DNA from: DASVUS01 sp036388675
Lineage (GTDB): Bacteria; Armatimonadota; Abditibacteriia; Abditibacteriales; Abditibacteriaceae
DNA: 64,000 bases
NCBI GenBank assembly: GCA_036388675.1
Contig: DASVRI010000045.1
Location: forward strand, 62,001 to 126,000
Direction of reading: 5' to 3'
A model generated the notes under the pieces. The model made no database searches. It saw nothing but the letters and a program-made list of their open reading frames with translations, and was not told where the DNA came from. A program made the translations under genes and the position numbers. Positions 50,348 through 58,524 of this stretch are shown here, piece after piece; the first letter of the stretch is position 1, and every line of letters begins with the position of its first letter.

Positions 50348-50956
50348 TTAGCTCACTTGCGGTAACGACTTGCGGTAACGAGCGGCAAAGGTTTGGTTTT
50401 CGTCACTGTGCAGATCGCGCTCGAACTGGTCGCGAATAACAGTTCCGTAGGTCACCAGATCGCGCGCCGTCATTTGGAGACGGGCTGCAAGTTGCTCGTT
50501 TTGCAGTTGTCCATCCGCTAAGAAAGCGTCCTTGCCGTCAAAAGAAACGCCATACGGCAGGCTCCAGCCGTAGCATTGGCGCACGGCGGTGCGCATCTGC
50601 TCCATGGCCGTAAGACCTTTTTCATGCGAAGTGCAAAGATATGCGAAAAGTTTCCCGGCGAATTCGCGCCAGTGATAATCGAGAAAGTTTTTCATCGCAC
50701 CCGACATCGAACCGTGATAATCGGGCGTGCCCAGGATAAAAACATCGGCCCACTGCACGGCTTCGAGCGCCTGAAGCACGCTGTCACTCTGAGTACTCGC
50801 ACCGGGACGGAACATGGGCAAATCAATTTCGCACAGGTCGAGCATACGTGTCTGTGCCCCGCGCTCCTGCGCCGCTTCCAGAATCAGTTGCAGCGCGCCA
50901 CGCCCCTGCGACTGTGGGCGCATACTTCCACTTACCGCCAAAACCTTGATCGCCAC
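50348..50956 (-). CDS. NADPH-dependent FMN reductase
   Basis: 202 residues; GGAGGAG about 16 bases upstream. Flavodoxin-like fold with FMN phosphate loop AVSGSMRPQSQGRGALQLIL, FILGTPDYHGSMSGAMKNFL DYHW and an acidic tail. Family members reduce quinones, azo dyes, chromate or FMN. It is first in the presumed quinone-detoxification unit with the dioxygenase, hydrolase and flavin-reductase-like genes. Its C-terminal RYRKSLPQVS is encoded across a 13-bp tandem duplication (50355-50380). The last GAGTACTC of the window is at 50791. Confidence 0.92.
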   Translation of the reverse strand: MAIKVLAVSGSMRPQSQGRGALQLILEAAQERGAQTRMLDLCEIDLPMFRPGASTQSDSVLQALEAVQWADVFILGTPDYHGSMSGAMKNFLDYHWREFAGKLFAYLCTSHEKGLTAMEQMRTAVRQCYGWSLPYGVSFDGKDAFLADGQLQNEQLAARLQMTARDLVTYGTVIRDQFERDLHSDENQTFAARYRKSLPQVS

Positions 50957-51054
50957 GTTACGAATACTCCTCCAGAGCCGGAGGCACCTTCGCTAAAGGG
51001 CGCTTGCCTCGACTCAAAAAACACTGTAAGATAGAAAAGTCAGTTTGATGTTTA

Positions 51055-51128
51055 CGGGATGTGGCTCAGCTTGGTAGAGCGCTTGACTGGGGGTCAAGAG
51101 GTCGTCGGTTCAAATCCGGCCATCCCGA
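51055..51128 (+). tRNA. tRNA-Pro(GGG), likely integration site
   Basis: Acceptor CGGGATG/CATCCCG; anticodon stem CTTGA/TCAAG with loop CTGGGGG; T-arm GTCGGTTCAAATCCGGC. CCA is not encoded. A tyrosine recombinase gene begins 82 bases downstream, and the host palindrome stops just upstream. Confidence 0.97.
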
Positions 51129-51139
51129 CTTCGTTTTCT

Positions 51140-51168
51140 AAAAAGCCCTTATTCTACAAGGGCTTTTT
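51140..51168 (+). terminator. Terminator after tRNA-Pro
   Basis: AAAAAGCCCTT is exactly inverted around a 7-base loop and ends in a T-run. It separates the tRNA from the recombinase gene. Confidence 0.9.
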
Positions 51169-51210
51169 GCGTTTTTGGCAGCCTGAAAATTCCTATTTTC
51201 GGAGTCAAAA

Positions 51211-52293
51211 ATGCCTCGACAAGCGCTTACTGTCGGGACTTCAAAAGTCCCCTCTACCCTGTCATCTCACCCTGCACAACCCGCAGCAACAGCTTCAAGT
51301 ATACCCTCTTCGCTGCCGACTGCAGAACTGCACAGAGCCTGTGAGGAGTGGTTTTTGGACTGCGAATACCGCCTGCAGTCACCCCGCACCGTCGAAACAC
51401 GACGCGTCTTCCTGAAGAATCTGCTCTGGTTTCTGGAGCATCGTGGGTTTACGGATTGCGACACCCGCGAACTGAGGCGGTTCTTCCACTACCTGAGGCA
51501 CGGTCACGAAGAAAAAGGCGGACGCTGGAGCAATAAGCAGCTCAAGGCTTCGGTTCGACCCGAAACCGTTAAGGATTACTGGGTCTGCCTAAGCACCTTC
51601 TTCAAGTGGCTGGTTACGGAAGGAATCCTCCCCTCTTCACCTATGGCAGCCATTCCAAAACCAGCTGTTCGCGCTGAAGAAAAGCAGCCACTTACACCCG
51701 ATCAAGTGAAAGGGCTCCTCAAAGCCGCCAAACACTCACAGCACCCGCAGCGCGACGAAGCCATTGTCCTTCTGCTGCTCGATACAGGGATTCGCAGTTC
51801 GGAATTGATCGCGCTCAAGATCAAAGACGTCGATCTTCGCGCCCGCCACTGTGTCGTAACCGGCAAAGGAAACAAGATCCGCACTGTCCATTTCGGCCTC
51901 ACGACGGGAAACGCTCTGCGCCTCTACTTGCGTCACTGCACCGACTCACACTTGCATTCAGACAAGCACACGAACAACCCCGAAAATCCCCTTTTTATAG
52001 CTGATAAGTCCGGGCAAGCTCTGCGCCCACTTACCCGTTCGGGGCTTCGCCAACTGGTGGAACGGCTGGGGAAGGCAGCCGGCATATCCAGAGCCTGCTC
52101 ACCCCATGTCTTGCGCCGGACGTTCGCGGTTTCCTGGCTGCGCAACGGCGCCAATATCTTTTCGCTTCAAGCAATGCTTGGACACACCGACCTGCGCATG
52201 ACGCAGCGCTATCTGTCTTTAGCACGGGCGGATATTGCTGAGCAAGCACGACAATTCAGTCCAGCAGACAATCTAAGAGGGCGGATTAGATGA
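51211..52293 (+). CDS. Tyrosine recombinase (integrase)
   Basis: 360 residues. N-terminal SAM-like core-binding domain at about 40-160 (AELHRACEEWFLDCEYRLQS), catalytic domain at about 170-350. All active-site residues are present: Arg in LLDTGIRSSELIAL, Lys in GKGNKIRTV, His-x-x-Arg in SPHVLRRTFAVSWL, His in MLGHTDLRMTQRY with Tyr as nucleophile. It is XerC/D-like in size and probably integrates the element at tRNA-Pro. It lies 82 bases after that tRNA, in the same direction. Confidence 0.96.
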   Translation: MPRQALTVGTSKVPSTLSSHPAQPAATASSIPSSLPTAELHRACEEWFLDCEYRLQSPRTVETRRVFLKNLLWFLEHRGFTDCDTRELRRFFHYLRHGHEEKGGRWSNKQLKASVRPETVKDYWVCLSTFFKWLVTEGILPSSPMAAIPKPAVRAEEKQPLTPDQVKGLLKAAKHSQHPQRDEAIVLLLLDTGIRSSELIALKIKDVDLRARHCVVTGKGNKIRTVHFGLTTGNALRLYLRHCTDSHLHSDKHTNNPENPLFIADKSGQALRPLTRSGLRQLVERLGKAAGISRACSPHVLRRTFAVSWLRNGANIFSLQAMLGHTDLRMTQRYLSLARADIAEQARQFSPADNLRGRIR

Positions 52294-52640
52294 CTGGCCA
52301 GCAATAACACCATAGAAACAACAAAGAGGTGGGGATATACCCTCACCTCTTGAGTGCGATTCAAGCGCCACAAATCGCTCCAAGTTCACCTTAATCACTC
52401 TTCAGGTTAGGGCTGAACTGCTCTTGTTCTGGCATTCATGAGTTAAGCGAATACATTGAGTATGTAGTCAGATAAGCCCGGCCAACCAAATGTTGAACTT
52501 GTTTTCAGGAGATCTCATTTTACTGGCATTTCGTCCTATGGCTTAATGCCGCCAAGTTCCTGATGAGATCATTGGGTGAATAGTAGTCATGATTTGCTGA
52601 TACTCTAGGTGAGTCGATGAGGGATTCATTGAACAGAGTA
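52294..52640. other. Intergenic region after the recombinase
   Basis: No supported gene, tRNA or GAGTACTC. A/T-richer than the resident chromosome. Confidence 0.5.
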
Positions 52641-53750
52641 TCATTCAGACTGCGCCGATGGTATAGGAGTACGGGCGGGTGAAAGAAATTCTATGATAGT
52701 ACTAACTATGGCTAGCCCCAAGAATGATCCACAAATGCTACTGAAACAGAAGCTACGTATAAGTATTTGTTTCACCGTTCCCGACGGGCATATGAAGAAG
52801 ATAAGAAATGGCGCAAAAATTACTGATGCCGCAGCAATATTAACGGACGCCCCTCCGAGAATTCTCCTAGTTAGGAAAAATGAAAGGCCTGCAAAGATTA
52901 TAAATGTTAGTGCAAGGAGTAATTTCTCGGTGAACTGAGTGTTGGGAGAGCTATTCACATAATACATCCATACATCAATGTTGGCCCCAATCGTAGTACC
53001 AACTACAACACCTGTAAAGAGGAGTGCCATTTCCACTATAGGACTGAACGAAATGCTTATTAATTGGTGTTTGGGGCGGTCTTGTGTCAATGGAGTATGC
53101 ATTGCCTGAGAGGATTTCGTAGATGCACCCCCTCGTCCCATATGTTTCTGCCAGGTGGCATCACGGGCTGCTTCGCATCTTTGACGTGCAGCGCGTACCC
53201 GCTCCTCTTGTTCCTGCCGAGCTGCCTTTACTCGCGCTTCCACTTTTTGACGCAAGATACGCCTATATTCCTCCGGGTCTTTGAAGTAGTCCTCACCTTT
53301 TTGACGTGCAGAAGATTCAGCTTCTGATGGCTCAGGAGCCTGCCGTTTCACATTTTCTTGATCAGAAACTTTTTGTGCAGAAGGTGCAGCATTCTTATCT
53401 GGTTTATCTGAACGAGCCTGCTTTACCTCGTCTCTCTCTTTAGAGTGATGGTTTCGTTGTTGGGCCAATTTCCTATCATATTCTTTACGTTTGTCGGAAT
53501 TGCCAAGAACACCATAAGCTTCATTAAGAAGCTTCATTTTATCTTCTGCAAATTTTTTATTACTTCCAATGTGTTTATCAGGGTGCCAGGCTGCTGCTTG
53601 CAGGCGAAAGCTTTCCTTTACCTCATTTGAAGTTGCCGACGTGTCAAGGTCAAGAATTTCGTAATAAGTTTTCTCTGGCACGGGATTATTGTAATCTCCT
53701 GGCGCATCCTGTAAACCGTGAAAATGATCTAATGCGCATGCTTCATCCAA
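52641..53750 (-). CDS. J-domain membrane protein
   Basis: 369 residues. J-domain at about 27-95 with the HPD triad in AAAWHPDKHIGSNKKFAEDK (YYEILDLDTSATSNEVKESF before it). A charged region of about 110 residues with coiled-coil repeats of KAARQEQEERVRAARQ follows, then three to four membrane helices at 240-355. The zinc and substrate-binding domains of DnaJ are absent. J-domains stimulate Hsp70; the membrane tail suggests recruitment to the envelope. Codon use and A/T content differ from the resident genes. It lies alone on this strand within the element. Confidence 0.85.
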   Translation of the reverse strand: MDEACALDHFHGLQDAPGDYNNPVPEKTYYEILDLDTSATSNEVKESFRLQAAAWHPDKHIGSNKKFAEDKMKLLNEAYGVLGNSDKRKEYDRKLAQQRNHHSKERDEVKQARSDKPDKNAAPSAQKVSDQENVKRQAPEPSEAESSARQKGEDYFKDPEEYRRILRQKVEARVKAARQEQEERVRAARQRCEAARDATWQKHMGRGGASTKSSQAMHTPLTQDRPKHQLISISFSPIVEMALLFTGVVVGTTIGANIDVWMYYVNSSPNTQFTEKLLLALTFIIFAGLSFFLTRRILGGASVNIAAASVIFAPFLIFFICPSGTVKQILIRSFCFSSICGSFLGLAIVSTIIEFLSPARTPIPSAQSE

Positions 53751-53907
53751 CTGGAAAATCTCACCCTAGTCTCTAAATGCCCCGTCAGGCAAAATTCTCC
53801 TATTACGGACTACCATTTCTCATCCCCGAGCGGTGCTTCGTTCAACGACTGACTATGTCAGTCTGCACTGGGGTAAGTGTTCGTCTAAGAGTGCAACAAA
53901 TACCTCA

Positions 53908-54174
53908 TTATGGCACCTCTCTATCAAAATGGCACCTCTCTATCAAATGCACCATTTCGTGAGTAATGGTGCATTCGAGGCACTGAAAGGGCTTTTTTGC
54001 TAGCTCCAAGTTCAATCGAATACGGCGGGTGTCGGTGCTGCAAGTCCCCGCTTCGTTTTCATCCTCCGAATACTCTATTGCGACTCTTCCACATCTAAGA
54101 TTTCCTGCCATTTTTATATGAGTGGCGACACTAGCTCGCTCAATTACTGACAGTACCAATCCTGAAGCACTCAT
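53908..54174 (-). pseudogene. YgjP/DUF45-like metallopeptidase remnant
   Basis: 88 codons. IRLNLELAKKPFQCLECTIT HEMVHLIER matches the zinc-binding helix of YgjP-type (WLM/SprT-like) peptidases, in which HExxH is followed by a conserved His/Asp/Arg segment. Here the frame runs across a 19-bp tandem duplication (53910-53947) and stops after DREVP, so the third ligand region is lost. The N-terminal part is also short. Probably a truncated gene rather than a functional small protein. Confidence 0.6.
53910..53947. repeat. Tandem duplication, two 19-bp units
   Basis: ATGGCACCTCTCTATCAAA is repeated exactly at the 3' end of the metallopeptidase remnant and shifts its frame. Confidence 0.92.
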
Positions 54175-54392
54175 TCGCGGTATAGAGCGCTTTAGCCGGC
54201 CCAGACATAAAGTTCTAGAGTTGCGGAATTACAAATTTCAATTCTGGCCGCCTCAGGGTGTTCACCGACGCGGAGCCGGTAGCGTTGTCCCACGAAATAA
54301 TGGTTTTCTCCATTCATCATGTCCCACTTCCCCTGAGGCGGCTGTGCCCCGAAACGGGCTTGCTGTCCTTTTGATTCTTTTCGGGCACTGCA

Positions 54393-54920
54393 TCACTTCA
54401 CCTTACTGTTTGCAACCATGCCTAAAAGCATCTGTGACGTCCATTTAAGCACTGTCGCCAGAGCACGAAAAGTAAAATGCCATGTGCCGCGTAGAACCTC
54501 TATCATTACCTTGCGTAGCGGCTCGGTTCCGGGCACGAGACACAGAATCAAATACCAGAGGCTAAACAGAATGAGCCAGAAAATTACCCGATCGATTATA
54601 GCGGTAAGCGATGACAAAAGAAGTGGACCCCATGCAGAAGTGGATGCGAGGTGAGGCCAGAGGCAACGAACAAGAAAGTAAGCGCACCCCAAGAGGAATA
54701 ACTTGGCTAACCAACCGAATTGGAGGTACGGAGTGGCTTCCGTCAAGCTATCAGTGCCGCAATGCACACAGTAAGTGGCATCCAACGGGCTGCTCGGCTT
54801 TTTTTTGCAACTGTGGCATCGCTTCACACCAAAACTCTTGGAGCAATGCGGACAGAATAAGGAAGGACCGGAAAGGTCACGATCAGACGATAGTTGGCGA
54901 CAGGACAGGCAGAGCCTCAT
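54393..54920 (-). CDS. Zinc-ribbon membrane protein
   Basis: 175 residues from MRLCLSCRQL. The first 70 residues carry four Cys pairs (CLSC, FCPHC, CHSC, CVHCG), making two zinc ribbons, followed by three hydrophobic helices (LAKLFLLGCAYFLVRCLW, RVIFWLILFSLWYLILCLV and a weaker one). The double zinc-ribbon plus membrane layout is common in proteins of unknown function near kinase or phage genes. No other clue. A longer frame starts at 54977. Confidence 0.75.
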   Translation of the reverse strand: MRLCLSCRQLSSDRDLSGPSLFCPHCSKSFGVKRCHSCKKKPSSPLDATYCVHCGTDSLTEATPYLQFGWLAKLFLLGCAYFLVRCLWPHLASTSAWGPLLLSSLTAIIDRVIFWLILFSLWYLILCLVPGTEPLRKVMIEVLRGTWHFTFRALATVLKWTSQMLLGMVANSKVK

Positions 54921-55144
54921 AGCATAGTTCCCACACAAAATAAAAACTAGTGACAGGTCACGCGGTTTTTGGCTCACTCCCCAAAAACCAAGAAGTACAG
55001 TAACATAGACGGCAACTTTTCTCGAATCTTCGTTGCCGATCCCACGGAGAAGCCAGTTTTTCCCCCGAGCAATACCCCGAGCAAGCTCTCTTGCCCCATG
55101 AGGGCCACTGTGAGCTTAATCTAGTCGGCATTTCACCTGATTAT

Positions 55145-56761
55145 ATGTTGATTCGCTTTATTGAAAATCTTCTCATCACCATATTCAATAGTATGGTGCG
55201 GGGGTGGCGCACCAGGAGCGAAAAACTGCCATTGCCTGAGCCGCCAGTTGTGCCTCCGCCGGGCCATGTGGTGATCGGGCATGTGATCGCTGCCCATGAT
55301 GACGCGGACGATGCTGTTGCTCAAGCCTTGTTACAAAACGGCATCGTGGCACTCACCCCACAGGCGCGCAAACGGCACTTGTATGTTCTGGGCGCGACCG
55401 GCACCGGCAAGACGAATATGCTGCTTCACCTTATTGAATCAGACATCAACAACAAGAGGGCATTTTGTGTCATCGACTTGCGCGGTGATCTTGTGGACCG
55501 CGTTCTCCTACGACTGGCTGATGCAGTGCCGGTAGATGAGTTGGGCAAAAGATTGCTACTCATCGACTTGCGACACAACGAAGATGTGGTTGGTTTCAAC
55601 CCCCTTTCTGGCGCAGGCGACTCATATAATCGAGCCATGCAGCTTTTGGAGATTATAAAGCTCCAATCCGACTCATGGGGTGTCCAACTTGAGGAGACAC
55701 TGCGCAACTCGCTTATCGCATTAGCGGAAGCGGGTTGGTCACTGCTCGAGATCGAGCCATTGCTCACCAACGCTGGATTCCGCACCCAGGTGTTGGACCA
55801 AGTTGATGACACTCATGTCAAGAACTTCTTTGAACGCTACGACCAACTTTCTGAAGCCAATAAACTTGCGTGGTCCATGGCCGTGCTTAACAAAGTGACC
55901 CCACTGCTCGCCATTCCCCAACTGCGTCTGATGTTCGGCCAGAAGGATTCGGTTTCCTTCCGCTCACTGTGGGACAATGAACCCGGCATGGTAGTCTTAG
56001 TGTCACTTGCGATTGACCGATTGCACCAGGCAGCACACCTCACCGGAGGACTTTTGATCAGTGCTTTACAAAACGCTGTTATGTCGCGGGTCGATCAGCC
56101 GGAAGAAGATCGTGTGCCAGTCCAACTTTTTTGTGATGAATTCGAAATGATGGCCAGTGACCGCTTCCAGGAAATCGTGGCCGAAGGGCGACGCTTCGGT
56201 GTGGGCCTGTGCCTCTCTCATCAGAATCTGACCCAACTGTCACCCACCTTGCGTAACGTATTGCGTAATAACGTTCATTCCCAGGTGTATTTTCAGACCG
56301 GTGCGACCGATGCAGCGGAACTCGCCAAGGAAATCACCGGCTCCGGCTCCAAGGAAGATGTTCGCAAAGCGTTGATATCACAGGACGTGGGTGAGGCGTT
56401 TCTAGTCAGGCGCGGGAATCCGAGTATCCGCATGAAGACTTTGCACTGCCCCGATCCCGCTGTGATCGCCTCAGACTTAGAGGCGATCAAACGCATTTCG
56501 CGTGAGACATACGCTCGCCCGAGAAGTGAGGTAGAACAGGAATTGGCCGAGAGGCATCAACAAATAAAAGCATTGGCAACAAATCCGGCTATTGCGAATG
56601 CTGTAGCCGCCAGCAGCAAGACATCCACGAAGGCCGCCCCACCACCGACTCAGCCGGCGTATGTGATCCAGCATGTTAAAACTGCGACCTTCAAGCCAGG
56701 CAAGTCGTCACCAGCAGCCCCTATCCCCGTGAAGAATGATGAGGACACTGATGGCTCGTAG
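55145..56761 (+). CDS. VirD4/TraG-like or HerA-type conjugation ATPase
   Basis: 538 residues from the ATG of MLIRFIENLLITIFNSMV, a short membrane-proximal helix; a TTG at 55091 gives a longer frame. Walker A is LGATGTGKTNMLLHLIE, Walker B VQLFCDEFEMMASDRFQEIV, and a C-terminal arginine-finger region follows (GVGLCLSHQNLTQLSP). The size and order fit a type IV coupling protein or TraM-binding TraD-like DNA pump. The tail is Ala/Pro/Lys-rich. Its last codons overlap the start of the next gene, indicating coupling. It moves DNA in conjugation or acts in packaging. Confidence 0.85.
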   Translation: MLIRFIENLLITIFNSMVRGWRTRSEKLPLPEPPVVPPPGHVVIGHVIAAHDDADDAVAQALLQNGIVALTPQARKRHLYVLGATGTGKTNMLLHLIESDINNKRAFCVIDLRGDLVDRVLLRLADAVPVDELGKRLLLIDLRHNEDVVGFNPLSGAGDSYNRAMQLLEIIKLQSDSWGVQLEETLRNSLIALAEAGWSLLEIEPLLTNAGFRTQVLDQVDDTHVKNFFERYDQLSEANKLAWSMAVLNKVTPLLAIPQLRLMFGQKDSVSFRSLWDNEPGMVVLVSLAIDRLHQAAHLTGGLLISALQNAVMSRVDQPEEDRVPVQLFCDEFEMMASDRFQEIVAEGRRFGVGLCLSHQNLTQLSPTLRNVLRNNVHSQVYFQTGATDAAELAKEITGSGSKEDVRKALISQDVGEAFLVRRGNPSIRMKTLHCPDPAVIASDLEAIKRISRETYARPRSEVEQELAERHQQIKALATNPAIANAVAASSKTSTKAAPPPTQPAYVIQHVKTATFKPGKSSPAAPIPVKNDEDTDGS

Positions 56762-57599
56762 TCGTTTTGAACCACAGCCGCAGGCCGGGATGCGTTTGGA
56801 AGAGCGAGACCGAAAACTGCTAACGGATCTGTTTCAACACCGGTTGATGTCGCGCAGCCAGATACAGACTCTCTACTTCGGCTCGCCCCAGCGGTGTAAT
56901 GCGCGGTTGAGACAGCTCTTTGATTTCGGTTTTGTCACGCGGTATTATTTGCCCGCTGCCCCGTTTGGCGCGCAAGCAATTTACTCCATTGGTAAGTCTG
57001 CGGTGCCGATTGTGGCCAAAGCAGTGGACATGCCATTAGCGGATGTTGCTAAAGAACAGCGTCGTTCGCGCACCCCTACGTTCATCGAGCATACCCTGGA
57101 AATCGTTAACGTTTACCTGGCTTTCAAAAAAGCTGTTACCCCTTTGCCGATCATCGATCTGGAATGGCTGCCCGAATCCTTATGTCGTCACGAGTATGTC
57201 GTTCATGCAGTCGGGAGCCAGCGACACCATAAAGAGATATTTAAACCCGACGCTTTCGTGCGCCTCAGTCAAAATAAAATCGACTGTCATCACAATTATT
57301 TCTTGGAAGTCGATCTGGGGCACACCTCCTCACAACAGTTCATTGGCAAGTTGCTGCTGCATCAACGTTATTTGGAAAGTGGGCTGTTTAAAGAGATTTT
57401 TGGCTGCGATGAATTCAAAACCTTGGTAGTAACGACCAGCGAAAAAAGACTTAAGAATCTTCTCTCGCTGGTCGAACAACAAGGGAGCAGCCTTTTTTGG
57501 TTCACGACTTTTTGTGAGGTGCAACAGACAGGAGTCCTGCGCTCAATATGGCGCGTACCATTCCAGATGGAAAGGACTGGCTTACTCTTGAGAAAGTAA
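56751..57599 (+). CDS. Replication-relaxation family protein
   Basis: 282 residues from MARSRFEPQ, with GAGG seven bases upstream inside the preceding gene. N-terminal winged helix (ERDRKLLTDLFQHRLMSRSQ IQTLYF, RCNARLRQLFDFGFV), then a mixed domain with PDAFVRL and LEVDLGHTSSQQFIGKLLLH, a nuclease-like acidic pattern. This is the PF13814-type family, often beside coupling ATPases on plasmids and integrative elements, where it may take part in origin relaxation. The overlap with the ATPase gene suggests joint action. Confidence 0.8.
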   Translation: MARSRFEPQPQAGMRLEERDRKLLTDLFQHRLMSRSQIQTLYFGSPQRCNARLRQLFDFGFVTRYYLPAAPFGAQAIYSIGKSAVPIVAKAVDMPLADVAKEQRRSRTPTFIEHTLEIVNVYLAFKKAVTPLPIIDLEWLPESLCRHEYVVHAVGSQRHHKEIFKPDAFVRLSQNKIDCHHNYFLEVDLGHTSSQQFIGKLLLHQRYLESGLFKEIFGCDEFKTLVVTTSEKRLKNLLSLVEQQGSSLFWFTTFCEVQQTGVLRSIWRVPFQMERTGLLLRK

Positions 57600-57646
57600 A
57601 ACGCATAAGTCTTCCATGGGAATACTGTGCGAAGCGGCGATGCTCA

Positions 57647-58450
57647 TCAAAAGTACTTCACGAAGGTAGGATTTGCCCAGACAACAGATCTGTCCCGCTG
57701 GCTCAGTTCGTCACCTTGGGCGGTGAGCGTAATGCTGCGATAGCCTTTGATGGGGACATTGATTTTGATTGCGGCATCATTTACACCCAGAGGGGGTGAT
57801 GTATAGAGAACTTTGCCATCCCCTAGTACCTGAAATTGATGGGCCCCTCCCCCTGAACCAATTCGCTTGCCGATCCACGCTTCTAAACGATCACAGCGGT
57901 TTATAAAAACGACCTTGTTTTGGAAATGACTCCCTAACAACTGATATGAGTCGAGTAACCCGACATCATCAAAGGCGCGCCCTGCAATAACAACATTTTG
58001 CCCTTGCTCCCACCTGCCCTCAACAGTCTTGCGATCAACAAGGCGTCGTTCAATCCTTTGCATTAGACGACCGCCGGGAGTTCCCTGTGTGGTCGGACGC
58101 GACGTGCTGTATGATCTAAGCCAGCTGATGGCGTTTTTAGCATCAGCGCTACCGTTGGGTTCCAAGAGGACAACCGCCTCATAGGCGGTCTGTGCAAGTA
58201 ACCTTTGCCTCAGTTTGCTACGTGCCGCTCCTATCCAGAGATAAGCAACTGCATACTCTTCATCTTCCGCCACAGCGGCCTGGCAGTAAGCAATAGCCGA
58301 TTTAGGGTCTCCCTTGCGGTAGGCCACTACAGCTTTTTTGACCAGATCAATGGCACGCTCGCGTGCACCGGGATCAGGTGCTGCCTGCACCTTGGGAATA
58401 ATGACAAGGCATAAAGCCAGTGCAGCCAATGTTAAAGTTCTGAACTTCAT
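57647..58450 (-). CDS. Secreted TPR and NPCBM-domain protein
   Basis: 267 residues. A signal peptide ends at KVQA-AP. TPR-like helices at 25-115 (AIDLVKKAVVAYRKGDPKSA, AIAYCQAAVAEDEEYAVAYL) and a C-terminal NPCBM-type beta-sandwich at about 165-265 (LLGSHFQNKVVFINRCDRLE, FQVLGDGKVLYTSPPLG, ITLTAQGDELSQRDRSVVWA). NPCBM modules bind carbohydrates. Its gene follows the Ser/Thr kinase gene by 75 bases on the same strand, so the pair probably forms one unit within the mobile element. Confidence 0.8.
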   Translation of the reverse strand: MKFRTLTLAALALCLVIIPKVQAAPDPGARERAIDLVKKAVVAYRKGDPKSAIAYCQAAVAEDEEYAVAYLWIGAARSKLRQRLLAQTAYEAVVLLEPNGSADAKNAISWLRSYSTSRPTTQGTPGGRLMQRIERRLVDRKTVEGRWEQGQNVVIAGRAFDDVGLLDSYQLLGSHFQNKVVFINRCDRLEAWIGKRIGSGGGAHQFQVLGDGKVLYTSPPLGVNDAAIKINVPIKGYRSITLTAQGDELSQRDRSVVWANPTFVKYF

Positions 58451-58524
58451 TACATTTTCTCCTTACAGACGTGTTTCTAGTAATGAGAACCTCCACCAGA
58501 CAGAATGAGGCACTGGCGGTTTGC

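Larger units (their letters stand above)
65..50798. repeat. Highly iterated palindrome GAGTACTC (49 copies)
   Basis: Copies start at 65, 2027, 3161, 4761, 5958, 7347, 8027, 8117, 9672, 11311, 14291, 15164, 17999, 18630, 18972, 19948, 19960, 20249, 21219, 21689, 23535, 24119, 24831, 25375, 26426, 27035, 29392, 30198, 31206, 33250, 35580, 35910, 36495, 38417, 39516, 40718, 41555, 42363, 44243, 44564, 44693, 46468, 46992, 47556, 48341, 48906, 49344, 49852 and 50791. About half are CGAGTACTCG, and the base before is never G. Located by eye; a count by program may add or remove one or two. Confidence 0.95.

Noticed and set aside
65..50798. GAGTACTC as a classical operator of one regulator
   Set aside because: More than half of the copies lie inside genes of unrelated function, so a conventional regulon does not explain the distribution.
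54122..54448. A plus-strand 108-codon frame
   Set aside because: Antisense to the upstream part of the metallopeptidase remnant; no family, no ribosome binding site.
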